Below are positions 53,068-62,674 of a DNA stretch of 64,000 nt, in pieces. Both the position numbers and the translations under genes were made by a program. Under the pieces are notes generated by a model, which worked only from the letters and a program-made list of their open reading frames with translations, was not told where the DNA came from and ran no database searches. Position 1 is the first letter of the stretch. Each line of letters opens with the position of its first letter. The DNA lies in NCBI GenBank assembly GCA_964597045.1, contig CAZQWE010000006.1:1-64000 (forward strand), given 5' to 3'. Source of the DNA: UBA9655 sp964597045. GTDB lineage: Bacteria > Pseudomonadota > Alphaproteobacteria > UBA9655.

Positions 53068-54236
53068 TGAACATTCATGAATATCAAGCAAAAGCCCTCC
53101 TCAGTAAATATGGCGTTGCCGTCCTTCCGGGAGGTGTTGCTTTTACACCAGGTGAAGCAAAGGAAAAAGCAGAACTCTTAGACGGCCCCGTTTATGTTGT
53201 GAAAGCGCAAATCCACGCAGGTGGCCGCGGTAAAGGGGGCGGTGTCAAAATTGCTAAGTCTGTGGCAGAAGTGAACTCTTTGTCACAACAGATACTCGGC
53301 ATGACGTTAATTACACCTCAAACTGGACCACAAGGAAAGCTTGTCAAAAAGGTTTATATTGAGCAAGGATGCAATATTGATCATGAGTATTATTTTTCTC
53401 TGCTGATTGATCGAGCAACATCTCGTCTGACGTTTCTCGCCTCAACCGAAGGAGGAATGGATATAGAAGAAGTCGCCCACTCCCATCCAGATAAAATCAT
53501 CAGAGTGACCGTTGACCCCGCGACCGGATATCAAGCCTTTCATGGGCGCGAGCTTGCCTTTGGGTTGGGTCTCGTTGGTGATCAAATAAAGGAACTGTCA
53601 AAGTTTGCAAAAGCACTTTATGACGCTTTCATGGGGCTTGACGCAAGTCTGATTGAGATCAACCCACTTGTTAGCACGAAAGAAGGAAAGATCATCGCTT
53701 TAGACGCCAAGATGGGATTTGATGACAATGCCCTCTATCGTCATCCTGATGTTGATACCTTACGCGATCTGGACGAAGAAGATCCCGTTGAAAGAGAAGC
53801 GGCACAAACAGGGCTTTCCTATATTAAGCTCGACGGCAACATTGGCTGTATGGTGAATGGTGCGGGACTCGCAATGGCAACTATGGATATCATTAAATAT
53901 TATGGCGGAAGCCCGGCTAATTTCCTTGATGTGGGAGGGGGGGCCACCCGTGAACGGGTGACGGAAGCCTTTAAAATTATTCTTTCTGATCATAATGTTA
54001 AGGGCGTTCTCGTGAATATCTTCGGTGGGATTATGCGCTGTGATATCATTGCCGAGGGCATTGTCGCCGCCGTTAAGGAAATTGATTTGAAAGTCCCTGT
54101 TGTTGTGCGTCTTGAAGGAACAAACGTTGGCCTCGGAAAAGAAATTCTTGCAAAATCTGGCCTTCAGATCATCCCTCAAGATGATTTTTCTGAAGCCGCT
54201 GAACGCATCGTTAAAGAAGTAAAGGGAGGCAAATAA
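53067..54236 (+). CDS. sucC: Succinyl-CoA synthetase beta subunit
   Basis: 389 residues. MNIHEYQAKALL, ATP-grasp fold with KAQIHAGGRGKGGGVK, and NIFGGIMRCDIIAEGI. Partner of SucD; coupled to both neighbours by TGATG and TAATG overlaps. Confidence 0.97.
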   Translation: MNIHEYQAKALLSKYGVAVLPGGVAFTPGEAKEKAELLDGPVYVVKAQIHAGGRGKGGGVKIAKSVAEVNSLSQQILGMTLITPQTGPQGKLVKKVYIEQGCNIDHEYYFSLLIDRATSRLTFLASTEGGMDIEEVAHSHPDKIIRVTVDPATGYQAFHGRELAFGLGLVGDQIKELSKFAKALYDAFMGLDASLIEINPLVSTKEGKIIALDAKMGFDDNALYRHPDVDTLRDLDEEDPVEREAAQTGLSYIKLDGNIGCMVNGAGLAMATMDIIKYYGGSPANFLDVGGGATRERVTEAFKIILSDHNVKGVLVNIFGGIMRCDIIAEGIVAAVKEIDLKVPVVVRLEGTNVGLGKEILAKSGLQIIPQDDFSEAAERIVKEVKGGK

Positions 54237-55138
54237 TGTCCGTACTTGTGAATGCTTCCACAAAAGTTATTTGTCAGGGCTTTACCGGATCCCAAGGAAC
54301 GTTTCACTCGGAACAAGCCATTGAATATGGAACGAAAATGGTGGGGGGTGTCACTCCAGGTAAAGGTGGAACCCAGCACTTAGATCTTCCCGTCTTTGAT
54401 ACGGTTCAAGAAGCGGTTACCAAAACGGGAGCCACAGCTTCAGTTATCTACGTTCCCGCTCCCTTTGCAGCGGATGCCATCTTGGAGGCCATTGAAGCCA
54501 AACTTGCCCTTGTGATCTGCATCACGGAAGGCATTCCGATCCTTGATATGATGCGTGTAAAACGGGCTTTATCTGGCTCAAGCACTCGCCTTATAGGACC
54601 TAACTGCCCCGGCGTCATTACGCCAGATGAATGCAAAATCGGTATTATGCCAGGCTTTATTCACCGAAAAGGACGGGTTGGTGTTGTCTCGCGTTCAGGA
54701 ACGTTAACGTATGAAGCCGTTGCCCAAACGACGGCCGTTGGACTCGGGCAATCCACATGCATTGGCATTGGTGGTGATCCTATTGCTGGCACAAGCTTTA
54801 TCGATTGTCTTGAACTCTTTCACAATGATCCTGATACGGACTCCATTGTTATGATCGGAGAAATTGGGGGAACTGCTGAGGAAGAGGCCGCAAAGTTCAT
54901 CAAATCTCTAAAGAACCCAAAGCCTATAGTCAGCTTTATCGCTGGTATGACGGCTCCTCCGGGTCGTAGAATGGGTCACGCAGGTGCAGTTATTTCAGGT
55001 TCCCAAGGTGGGGCTCAAGATAAAATAGAAACCCTGAGAAGTGCTGGCGTCGTGGTTGCAGAATCACCAGCAAAGATTGGAGAAACATTGCATGACGTTC
55101 TCAAAAATCGTACCTCAACAAAAACAGCTAAAGGATAA
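54236..55138 (+). CDS. sucD: Succinyl-CoA synthetase alpha subunit
   Basis: 300 residues. CoA-binding GFTGSQGTFHSEQAIEYG, GPNCPGVITP, and GHAGAVISG with the phosphorylated His. With SucC it yields ATP or GTP from succinyl-CoA. Confidence 0.97.
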   Translation: MSVLVNASTKVICQGFTGSQGTFHSEQAIEYGTKMVGGVTPGKGGTQHLDLPVFDTVQEAVTKTGATASVIYVPAPFAADAILEAIEAKLALVICITEGIPILDMMRVKRALSGSSTRLIGPNCPGVITPDECKIGIMPGFIHRKGRVGVVSRSGTLTYEAVAQTTAVGLGQSTCIGIGGDPIAGTSFIDCLELFHNDPDTDSIVMIGEIGGTAEEEAAKFIKSLKNPKPIVSFIAGMTAPPGRRMGHAGAVISGSQGGAQDKIETLRSAGVVVAESPAKIGETLHDVLKNRTSTKTAKG

Positions 55139-55142
55139 GACA

Positions 55143-58010
55143 GTGTCAATCACACATTCGCAGTGGACAGATGAATCACGTTCTTTTCTGACTGGCGACA
55201 ATGCTCTCTATGTTGCCCAACTTTATTCGTCTTATTTGTCTGACCCCGCATCGATTAGTCAGGATTGGCAACAGTATTTTTCATCCCTCGGGGATGGGGA
55301 GATGGCTATTCTCCAAGAGATTTTAGGCCCAACCTGGGCAGAAAGGGACGTCCCTCATTCTATCCCACAAAGGGCGGAATCTCTTCCTAATGAAACCTCT
55401 CCTGATGCTGTGAAAGATGCGATCTTAGACTCAATTCGAGCCATTATGCTCATCCGAGCTTATCGCGCTCGAGGTCACATGATCGCCAAGCTTGATCCAC
55501 TTAACCTAACCCATAATGAATACTTGGCCGAGCTTGATCCTAAAACCTATGGTTTTACGGAAGCTGATTATGATCGTCCGATCTTTATCTATGATGTTTT
55601 GGGTCTGACTTATGCGACATTACGCCTGATCCTTGCTCGTCTCCGTCAAGCCTATTGTGGAACTATCGGTGTTGAATTTTTGCACATTCAAGATCCTGAA
55701 AAGAAACTCTGGCTTCAAAAGCGTATAGAAGGCGAAGGAGAAAGAGGGATAGGAGAGCCCATAAAGGATATCAAGTGGAAAACCCGCATCCTTTCTGAAT
55801 TGACCCGAGCCGAAGTGTTTGAGCAGTTTCTTCACACAAAGTATCCTGCAGCCAAAAGATTCGGTCTTGATGGCGCTGAAAGCCTCATTCCTGGACTGGA
55901 GGAAATGCTTCAAACATCAGCTGCCCTGGGTGTCAAAGAGGTTGTCCTGGGAATGGCTCATCGAGGTCGTATCAATGTCTTAGCGAATACCCTTAATAAA
56001 CCCTATCTATCGATCTTTTCTGAGTTTCAAGGGCAAAGCCCTCTTCCCAATCAAGTTCAAGGTTCAGGAGATGTGAAATATCACCAAGGAACATCAACGG
56101 ACCGTGAATTTGATGGACGAAAAATGCATCTTTCCTTAACAGCCAATCCTTCTCATTTGGAAGCCGTTGATCCGATTGTTGTGGGGAAAGTCCGGGCAAA
56201 ACAAATGCAATATAATGATGAGGACAGGAAACTCGTTATGGGTCTTCTTCTTCATGGAGATGCAGCTTTTGCAGGTCAAGGAATTGTGGCAGAAACCTTT
56301 ATGCTCTCTCAACTTCATGGATACCAAACGGGAGGCACGTATCATATTGTCATTAATAACCAAATTGGGTTTACAACAAGCCCAGCGTTTGCAAGATCCT
56401 CCGCTCAAAGTACTGATCTTGCTATGGTTGTCCAAGCTCCCATTTTCCATGTGAATGGGGATGATCCTGAAGCCGTTGTCAAAGTGATGCGACTTGCCGC
56501 TGAATATCGTCATATCTTTAACTCAGATGTTGTTGTAGACCTTGTCTGCTACAGGCGATATGGACATAACGAAGTTGATGAACCGATGTTTACCCAGCCA
56601 GTGATGTACAGAACAATTGGTGCTCATGAAACAATAAGGGAAATTTATACACATAAGCTTATTGATGAAGGTTCTATAACGGAAGATGAAGCGTCATCCA
56701 TTCGCAAATCTATCAATAAGGAATTACAAGATAATTTTACAGCAACAGCATCTTTCAAACCTGAAAAAGCTGATTGGCTCGAAGGAAAATGGCAAGGGTT
56801 CTCAGCAAAAAGCGAAAATGAAAATCACACCAATACGGGTGTCTCCCGACAAGATCTTTTGAAAGTAGGTAAAGCACTCAGTGAAGTTCCCAAAGACTTT
56901 CATCTTCATTCGAAACTTAAGAAATTTCTTTCAAACCGAAAAGAGATGGTTGAAGGCAAAATGCCCATTGATTGGTCCACAGGGGAAGCCCTGGCTTATG
57001 GTTCTTTGGTCCTTGAAGGGCATATGGTGCGCCTAAGCGGTCAAGATAGCGGTCGAGGAACATTTAGCCAACGTCATGCTGTCCTCCGTGATCAGGAAAC
57101 AGATAAAAGGTATATCTCACTGAAATATGTTTCTCCTGACCAAGCTCCTTTTGAAGTATGGGATAGCCCTCTTGCGGAAGCTTCTGTCCTTGGTTTTGAA
57201 ATTGGGTTTAGCCTAGCTGAGCCTCGTGCTCTTGTGCTTTGGGAAGCTCAATTTGGCGATTTCGCGAATGGCGCACAAGTGATGGTTGATCAATTCATCT
57301 CTTCAGGAGAAACCAAGTGGCTTCGTATGTGCGGCGTTTGCATGCTTCTCCCCCATGGATATGAAGGTCAAGGACCTGAGCATTCCTCAGCACGTTTTGA
57401 AAGATATTTGCAACTTTGCGCTGAAGACAACATGCAAGTTGTCTACTGTTCCACACCTGCTAACTTCTTTCATGTCTTAAGACGACAGGTACATCGGAAT
57501 TTCAGAAAACCCCTCATTGCCATGACGCCTAAGTCCTTACTGCGTCACAAACTGGCCGTATCGACAATTGAAGATTTTGAAACATCAACCCATTTTCAGG
57601 AAGTCATACCTGATACACTGAAACCCTCAGAAGATATTTCACGTATCATTTTGTGTTCAGGTAAAGTTTATTACGATCTGCTGGAAAAAAGAACGGAAGA
57701 AAAGATTAAGAATGTAGCTCTTATCCGACTTGAACAGTTCTATCCTTTTCCCCATGAACACTTGATGGAAGTCTTAAAACCCTACAAAAATGCAGAACTG
57801 ATTTGGTGCCAAGAAGAGCCCATGAATATGGGAGGGTGGACTTTCCTTGATCGCAAGTTAGAAGGTGTGCTAAGTGAAATAGGAATAAAAGCGAAAAGAC
57901 CAAATTATGTTGGACGTCCAGAGGCAGCGTCACCAGCAACCGGGCTTCTCAGCCGTCATGAATTTGAGCAAAATCTGCTTGTTAGTCAAGCTCTTAACCT
58001 TGTGAAGTGA
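55143..58010 (+). CDS. sucA: 2-oxoglutarate dehydrogenase E1 component
   Basis: 955 residues from GTG 55143, 4 bases after sucD with AAGGAT upstream; the longer frame from 55041 lies inside sucD. Thiamine-diphosphate enzyme: LVLDxx-type start YVAQLYSSYLSDP, GMAHRGRINVLANTL, NNQIGFTTSP, and GQDSGRGTFSQRHAVL. It decarboxylates 2-oxoglutarate and passes the succinyl group to SucB. Confidence 0.96.
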   Translation: MSITHSQWTDESRSFLTGDNALYVAQLYSSYLSDPASISQDWQQYFSSLGDGEMAILQEILGPTWAERDVPHSIPQRAESLPNETSPDAVKDAILDSIRAIMLIRAYRARGHMIAKLDPLNLTHNEYLAELDPKTYGFTEADYDRPIFIYDVLGLTYATLRLILARLRQAYCGTIGVEFLHIQDPEKKLWLQKRIEGEGERGIGEPIKDIKWKTRILSELTRAEVFEQFLHTKYPAAKRFGLDGAESLIPGLEEMLQTSAALGVKEVVLGMAHRGRINVLANTLNKPYLSIFSEFQGQSPLPNQVQGSGDVKYHQGTSTDREFDGRKMHLSLTANPSHLEAVDPIVVGKVRAKQMQYNDEDRKLVMGLLLHGDAAFAGQGIVAETFMLSQLHGYQTGGTYHIVINNQIGFTTSPAFARSSAQSTDLAMVVQAPIFHVNGDDPEAVVKVMRLAAEYRHIFNSDVVVDLVCYRRYGHNEVDEPMFTQPVMYRTIGAHETIREIYTHKLIDEGSITEDEASSIRKSINKELQDNFTATASFKPEKADWLEGKWQGFSAKSENENHTNTGVSRQDLLKVGKALSEVPKDFHLHSKLKKFLSNRKEMVEGKMPIDWSTGEALAYGSLVLEGHMVRLSGQDSGRGTFSQRHAVLRDQETDKRYISLKYVSPDQAPFEVWDSPLAEASVLGFEIGFSLAEPRALVLWEAQFGDFANGAQVMVDQFISSGETKWLRMCGVCMLLPHGYEGQGPEHSSARFERYLQLCAEDNMQVVYCSTPANFFHVLRRQVHRNFRKPLIAMTPKSLLRHKLAVSTIEDFETSTHFQEVIPDTLKPSEDISRIILCSGKVYYDLLEKRTEEKIKNVALIRLEQFYPFPHEHLMEVLKPYKNAELIWCQEEPMNMGGWTFLDRKLEGVLSEIGIKAKRPNYVGRPEAASPATGLLSRHEFEQNLLVSQALNLVK

Positions 58011-58019
58011 GATAAAAAT

Positions 58020-59195
58020 ATGAATAATACAACTTCAAGAGATGTCATTGTCCCCACTATGGGAGAGTCCATTACAGAGGCAACTATAGCCAAATGGTTA
58101 AAAAATAAAGGGGATGCAGTAGCACTGGATGAACCCCTTGTTGAGCTCGAGACAGACAAAGTGACTCTTGAAGTGAGTGCACCAGCTGCTGGCATACTCG
58201 CCGAAGTCCTTGTAAAAGAAGGGGACACCGTTGAAGTGGGAGCCATCATTGGACGTGTGACTCAAGGTGAATCACCTCCTCCTAAAAAGGAAGAGCCAAA
58301 GAAGGAAGAAGTCCAAGTAAAACCGGCGGTTGTTGAAACACCAAAAGTAACAGAAGCAATTCCTTTATCACCCGCAGTTAGGAAGTTGGCTACGGAAAAT
58401 CAGATCACACCTGAAAAAGTTCAAGGAACAGGGAAGGACGGTCGGATCACGAAAGGTGATGTGCTTACTTATATTGCAGAGCCTCAAAAAACTGAGGCTC
58501 GAGTTGAGAGAGTGAGAATGAGCCGCCTCCGTCAAAGAATCGCTGAAAGGCTGAAAGAAGCTCAAAATACAGCAGCCATACTCACAACTTTTAATGAAGC
58601 AGATATGACCAACATTATGGATCTCAGGTCTCAGCTTAAGGATTCTTTTGAGAAACGTCACGGCGTTAAGCTGGGCTTTATGTCCTTTTTTGTAAAGGCT
58701 TGTATCGTCGCTCTCAAGGAAATTCCTGCCGTAAATGCTGAAATTGATGGAGATGAACTCGTTTATAAAAACTACTATGACATTGGTGTCGCGGTTGGAA
58801 CTCCTCAAGGGCTTGTTGTTCCAGTTGTGAGAGATGCTGACAAAAAATCATTCTCAGACATTGAAAAGGATGTTGCAAACCTTGGTCAAAAGGCAAGAGA
58901 CGGTAAACTCTCGATGGATGATCTCACAGGAGGAACCTTTACCATATCGAATGGAGGAATCTATGGATCCCTCATGTCCACACCTATTCTGAACCCACCC
59001 CAGTCAGGTATTTTAGGAATGCATAAAATTCAAGAAAGACCTGTTGCTGTTGGGGGGCAGGTTGTTATTAGACCAATGATGTACCTTGCCTTGTCCTATG
59101 ACCATCGGATCATTGATGGAAAGGAAGCCGTGACATTTCTTGTACGCGTAAAGGAATGCCTCGAAAATCCAGAACGTATTCTTTTAGGTATGTAA
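58020..59195 (+). CDS. sucB: 2-oxoglutarate dehydrogenase E2 (dihydrolipoyl succinyltransferase)
   Basis: 391 residues. Lipoyl domain with ELETDKVTLEV (lipoylated Lys), a short linker, E3-binding domain (SPAVRKLATENQI...GTGKDGRITKGDV) and catalytic domain ending with SYDHRIIDG. Only one lipoyl domain. Between sucA and lpd. Confidence 0.97.
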   Translation: MNNTTSRDVIVPTMGESITEATIAKWLKNKGDAVALDEPLVELETDKVTLEVSAPAAGILAEVLVKEGDTVEVGAIIGRVTQGESPPPKKEEPKKEEVQVKPAVVETPKVTEAIPLSPAVRKLATENQITPEKVQGTGKDGRITKGDVLTYIAEPQKTEARVERVRMSRLRQRIAERLKEAQNTAAILTTFNEADMTNIMDLRSQLKDSFEKRHGVKLGFMSFFVKACIVALKEIPAVNAEIDGDELVYKNYYDIGVAVGTPQGLVVPVVRDADKKSFSDIEKDVANLGQKARDGKLSMDDLTGGTFTISNGGIYGSLMSTPILNPPQSGILGMHKIQERPVAVGGQVVIRPMMYLALSYDHRIIDGKEAVTFLVRVKECLENPERILLGM

Positions 59196-59196
59196 C

Positions 59197-60570
59197 ATGG
59201 CAGAAAAGTCAGTCGATCTCATTGTTATAGGCGCTGGCCCCGGGGGATATGTTGCTGCGATTCGCGCGGCACAACTGGGGATGACTGTTGCCTGTGTTGA
59301 GAAAGGACCCACCCTTGGGGGGACCTGCTTGAATATTGGCTGTATACCGTCAAAAGCCTTGCTCGAGTCTTCCCATAAATATGTCGAGGCAAGCCATTGG
59401 CAAGATTTCGGGATTAATGTGGGGAAGATTTCCCTTGATCTTCAGAAGATGATGGAGCGCAAGTCCAAAGTGGTGGAGCAACTCACTCACGGTGTTGATT
59501 TCCTCTTTAAGAAAAATAAGATTACACGCCTTACTGGGCTTGCAACCATCCTTTCTCCTACTGAGGTGAGGGTTGAAAAGGATGTTTGGAAGACGAAACG
59601 GATATTGATTGCGACAGGATCCGACAGCGCCTCTCTTCCCGGTATCAACATTGATGAGAAGAAGGTTGTCTCTTCAACAGGCGCCCTTTCACTTAGCAAA
59701 GTTCCTGAAAGGATGGTCGTTGTTGGGGGTGGATACATTGGCCTTGAGATGGGATCCGTCTGGCAACGTTTGGGCTCTAAAGTAACGGTTGTTGAGTTCA
59801 TGGATCGTATTGTTCCTGCGATGGATCTTGAAACAGGAAAAGCCCTGCAAAAAGCTCTTGCAAAACAAGGGATTGAATTTAAGCTTTCGACGAAAGTTAA
59901 AAGCATTAAAGAGCAAAAAAATGGGCTTGCTGTTGACGTTGAATCTGAAATCATTGAAACAGATGTGGTGCTGATTTCAACAGGACGTAAGCCATACACT
60001 GAAGGCCTTGGTCTTGATAAGGTTGGCGTTGAAGTTGATCAAAGAGGATTCATAAAAGTTAATCAGCATTTTGAGACATCTGTCAAAGGCATCTATGCGA
60101 TTGGAGATGTTATCCCTGGACCCATGCTTGCTCATAAGGCTGAAGAAGAAGGCATTGCGGCTGTTGAACTTATGGCGGGACAAGCAGGGCACGTGAACTA
60201 TGGAGCCATTCCAGCGGTGGTGTATACAAATCCTGAGGTCGCAACCGTAGGAAAGACTGAGGAAGAACTCAAGGGAGAAGGCCGGAACTATAAGGTTGGC
60301 AAGTTTCCTTTCCAAGCCAACGCCCGCGCAAAAGCGATGGGAGAGACGGAAGGTTTTGTGAAGATATTAGCTGATGCCACGACAGACCAGGTTTTGGGCG
60401 CTCACATCATTGGCCCTGATGCTGGAACCCTGATTGCAGAAGTCACATTAGGGATGGAGTTCTCAGCCTCCTCAGAAGATATCGCCAGGACCTGCCACGC
60501 CCACCCCACACTCAATGAAACCGTAAAGGAAGCCGCCTTAGCTGTTGAGGATAGGGCGATACACGTTTAG
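59197..60570 (+). CDS. lpd: Dihydrolipoamide dehydrogenase (E3)
   Basis: 457 residues. FAD-binding GAGPGGYVAAIRAAQLG, redox disulfide GGTCLNIGCIPSKALL, NAD site VGGGYIGLEMG, and catalytic HAHPTLNE. It starts 1 base after sucB and ends the operon. It may serve other 2-oxoacid dehydrogenases too. Confidence 0.97.
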   Translation: MAEKSVDLIVIGAGPGGYVAAIRAAQLGMTVACVEKGPTLGGTCLNIGCIPSKALLESSHKYVEASHWQDFGINVGKISLDLQKMMERKSKVVEQLTHGVDFLFKKNKITRLTGLATILSPTEVRVEKDVWKTKRILIATGSDSASLPGINIDEKKVVSSTGALSLSKVPERMVVVGGGYIGLEMGSVWQRLGSKVTVVEFMDRIVPAMDLETGKALQKALAKQGIEFKLSTKVKSIKEQKNGLAVDVESEIIETDVVLISTGRKPYTEGLGLDKVGVEVDQRGFIKVNQHFETSVKGIYAIGDVIPGPMLAHKAEEEGIAAVELMAGQAGHVNYGAIPAVVYTNPEVATVGKTEEELKGEGRNYKVGKFPFQANARAKAMGETEGFVKILADATTDQVLGAHIIGPDAGTLIAEVTLGMEFSASSEDIARTCHAHPTLNETVKEAALAVEDRAIHV

Positions 60571-60581
60571 CTCAACCAACC

Positions 60582-60735
60582 GGCGTCATCCTCGAACCCT
60601 ACCGACCGGCGCAGCCACCTAGGAGGGTATCGGGGACCCAGGACACCAATTCATTGCGTAAGCAATGTAATGATTCCTACTTTTCTTCGAAAAGATTTGT
60701 TTGCCCTGGATCCCCGCTTTCGCGAGGATGACGCC
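60582..60735. repeat. GGCGTCATCCTCG palindromic element after lpd
   Basis: 154 bp with perfect 13-bp inverted ends, GGCGTCATCCTCG and CGAGGATGACGCC. Inner blocks (TTTTCTTCGAAAAGA, CCCTGGATCCCCGC) match the element at the tatB end in reverse orientation. The gap to 60832 shows nothing further. Confidence 0.8.
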
Positions 60736-60832
60736 CGTTGATTTAACAATAACGCATTTGGACTCAACCCACAGATTCAACCCTTCGAGGACCCACGGCC
60801 AATACCTCATCCCGAAGGGATAAAAAAACTAA

Positions 60833-61219
60833 TTACTTTCGTATACTAATAACCTTCACATCATATTTTAATTTCGTCCAAATTTTATCAGCGGTAAGTA
60901 TAGGAAGCCTACGTTCATTGCCTAAAGCTAAACAAGCTCTATCCCCCAACGATAATCCAAGTGACTTTGTCAGTAATCTTAATCTACCTGCTTCATAGGC
61001 TTGCTTTGCAGTAAAGGGGACAATAACAGGAATAAGTTCATTGAGGATTTCTTGGCATTCATCATAGGGAAATCCAACTGAGGTTAATACAGCCGTACAT
61101 TCAGACACATTGACCGTAGACATCACTGACATATGCAGATGCTTTTCGACTTCTTCACTGCCTTCTTCTTTATTGATTAACGCCAAAAGCGCTGAAGCAT
61201 CTAACACATAATTAGTCAT
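60833..61219 (-). CDS. VapC-like PIN-domain toxin
   Basis: 128 residues. PIN-domain acidic residues: D in YVLDASALLALI, E in NVSECTAVL, D in SLGDRACLAL and D in ILTADKIW. VapC toxins are RNases, often cutting tRNA or rRNA. Overlaps the antitoxin by 8 bases (ATGACTAA), with GAGAGGAAA as ribosome site. Confidence 0.9.
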   Translation of the reverse strand: MTNYVLDASALLALINKEEGSEEVEKHLHMSVMSTVNVSECTAVLTSVGFPYDECQEILNELIPVIVPFTAKQAYEAGRLRLLTKSLGLSLGDRACLALGNERRLPILTADKIWTKLKYDVKVISIRK

Positions 61220-61454
61220 TTTCCTCTCTTCTCATTTCGAATAGAACGTCGGTTAATTTAACTTTGGACTTATTGTATTTTTGAGCAAGAAACTGGGCTT
61301 GTTTAACAGCAACGCCCAAAGATAGAACATGTAGTTCATTCCCTTCAACTTTTAAAAGAAGTTCATCTCCAACTGAAAAGTGAAGTTGCTTCCGGATTTT
61401 TGAGGGTATAATAAGCCTGCCACCTTCCTTTAATTGAGCTCTAAATTCAAACAT
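61212..61454 (-). CDS. VapB/AbrB-type antitoxin
   Basis: 80 residues. Swapped-hairpin AbrB domain FRAQLKEGGRLIIPSKIRKQL...GDELLLKVEGNELHVL, then a charged C-terminal helix. Forms a pair with the PIN toxin. Driven by a full-consensus promoter. Confidence 0.87.
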   Translation of the reverse strand: MFEFRAQLKEGGRLIIPSKIRKQLHFSVGDELLLKVEGNELHVLSLGVAVKQAQFLAQKYNKSKVKLTDVLFEMRREEND

Positions 61455-61483
61455 GGCATAATATCCTTTTTGGTTTATTTTAT

Positions 61484-61512
61484 ATTATAGCCATTTTTAT
61501 AAAAAATGTCAA
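61484..61512 (-). promoter_or_regulatory. Full-consensus sigma70 promoter of the VapBC pair
   Basis: TTGACA (61512-61507), exactly 17 bases, TATAAT (61489-61484) on the minus strand, 29 bases upstream of the vapB ATG. Confidence 0.85.
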
Positions 61513-61539
61513 AATTTTAGAAAATGACTTCCTTAAGAC

Positions 61540-61674
61540 TTAGGATCTCACTAAACCCATTAAAAACTTCAACCCATAGGTGACGCTCAAGACAAAGGAG
61601 AGGCTAGCCAGCCAAAGTCCAATAAACCAAATCCAGGGTTTTAATTTCTCATTATTCGTAGAAATGCGCTTCAC
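61540..61674 (-). CDS. Small DUF2474/CydX-like membrane protein
   Basis: 44 residues from the GTG at 61674, with GAGG 8 bases upstream inside cydB (23-base overlap). One span: LKPWIWFIGLWLASLSFVLSVTYGLKFLM, the pattern of the DUF2474 peptides that follow CIO-type cytochrome bd genes. Likely a small accessory subunit of the oxidase. Confidence 0.7.
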   Translation of the reverse strand: MKRISTNNEKLKPWIWFIGLWLASLSFVLSVTYGLKFLMGLVRS

Positions 61675-62674
61675 TCGCTTTACCTCGAAATACATAATAG
61701 GAATATCCCGTATAACCAAGAACAACGGGTAAGAAAACAACAACTCCAACAAGCATGAGAGAGAGTGATTTAGGGTCGGCAGCGGCGTCCCATAATGAAA
61801 CAGAATAGGGCACAACCCAAGGCCAAAGGCTAATAACAAGCCCAAGATAACCTAACGAAAAGAGAAAAATTGAGAGAAGGAAAGGTGCATATTCATGTCT
61901 TTCAACAAGACTCTTATAGAGACGAATAAATCCTAATGCAGTGAGAATGGGAATAGGTAAGAGATAATACAGATTTGGTAGATCAAACCATCTTGTAAAA
62001 ATCGAGTTATTTAAGAAAGGCACCCATAAACTCACAAGTCCCATAAATAAAGCCACATAAAGGAGAACGTAGAAGGCCGCTTGCCTAGCCCAAGTTTGGG
62101 TCTCTCCTTCCGTTTTCATAATCGTCCATGTCGCACCGAGCAGGGCATATCCGAAAACAACAGCAACACCAGACATAATTGAAAAGGGTGTTAGCCAGTC
62201 GAAACTTGAGCCTGCAAAGGTTCTGCCACTCATCTTCACCCCTTCAACAAATGACCCCAGAATCATCCCTTGAAAAAGACCTGCAAATAGGGATCCGAAA
62301 TGGAAGGAATACCCCCAGAACTGATGCATCCCACCTTTTGCCTTAAAGCGAAATTCAAAGGCAACACCTCGAAAAACGAGAGCAAGAAGCATGAGAATAA
62401 GAGGTATATAAAAAGCAGGAAATAGGATGGCATAAGCAAGGGGAAATGAAGCCAGCAACCCCCCTCCTCCCAGCACAAGCCAAGTCTCATTCCCGTCCCA
62501 AAAAGGAGCCACCGAATTCATCATTTTATTCCTGCAATCAGCCGTTGGCGCAAAGGGAAAGAGAATACCAACCCCTAAATCAAAGCCATCAAGTAATACA
62601 TAAAGAAATATTCCTGTTGCAATAATACCGCCCCATATCAGCGGAAGGTCTAGAAAGGGAGAGAAATCAAACAT
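61652..62674 (-). CDS. cydB: Cytochrome bd-type ubiquinol oxidase subunit II
   Basis: 340 residues, eight or more spans. LPLIWGGIIATGIFLYVLLDGFDLGVGILFPF and NSVAPFWDGNETWLVLGGG are diagnostic. With CydA it reduces oxygen at high affinity without pumping protons. Overlaps cydA by 8 bases. Confidence 0.96.
   Translation of the reverse strand: MFDFSPFLDLPLIWGGIIATGIFLYVLLDGFDLGVGILFPFAPTADCRNKMMNSVAPFWDGNETWLVLGGGGLLASFPLAYAILFPAFYIPLILMLLALVFRGVAFEFRFKAKGGMHQFWGYSFHFGSLFAGLFQGMILGSFVEGVKMSGRTFAGSSFDWLTPFSIMSGVAVVFGYALLGATWTIMKTEGETQTWARQAAFYVLLYVALFMGLVSLWVPFLNNSIFTRWFDLPNLYYLLPIPILTALGFIRLYKSLVERHEYAPFLLSIFLFSLGYLGLVISLWPWVVPYSVSLWDAAADPKSLSLMLVGVVVFLPVVLGYTGYSYYVFRGKASEAHFYE

Noticed and set aside
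55041..55142. Extended sucA start inside sucD
   Set aside because: Encoded opposite in phase to a conserved gene; GTG 55143 follows AAGGAT and starts the family sequence.
61540..61845. 101-codon form of the DUF2474 ORF
   Set aside because: The first ~57 codons are a shadow of cydB; only the last 44 residues match the small membrane family.
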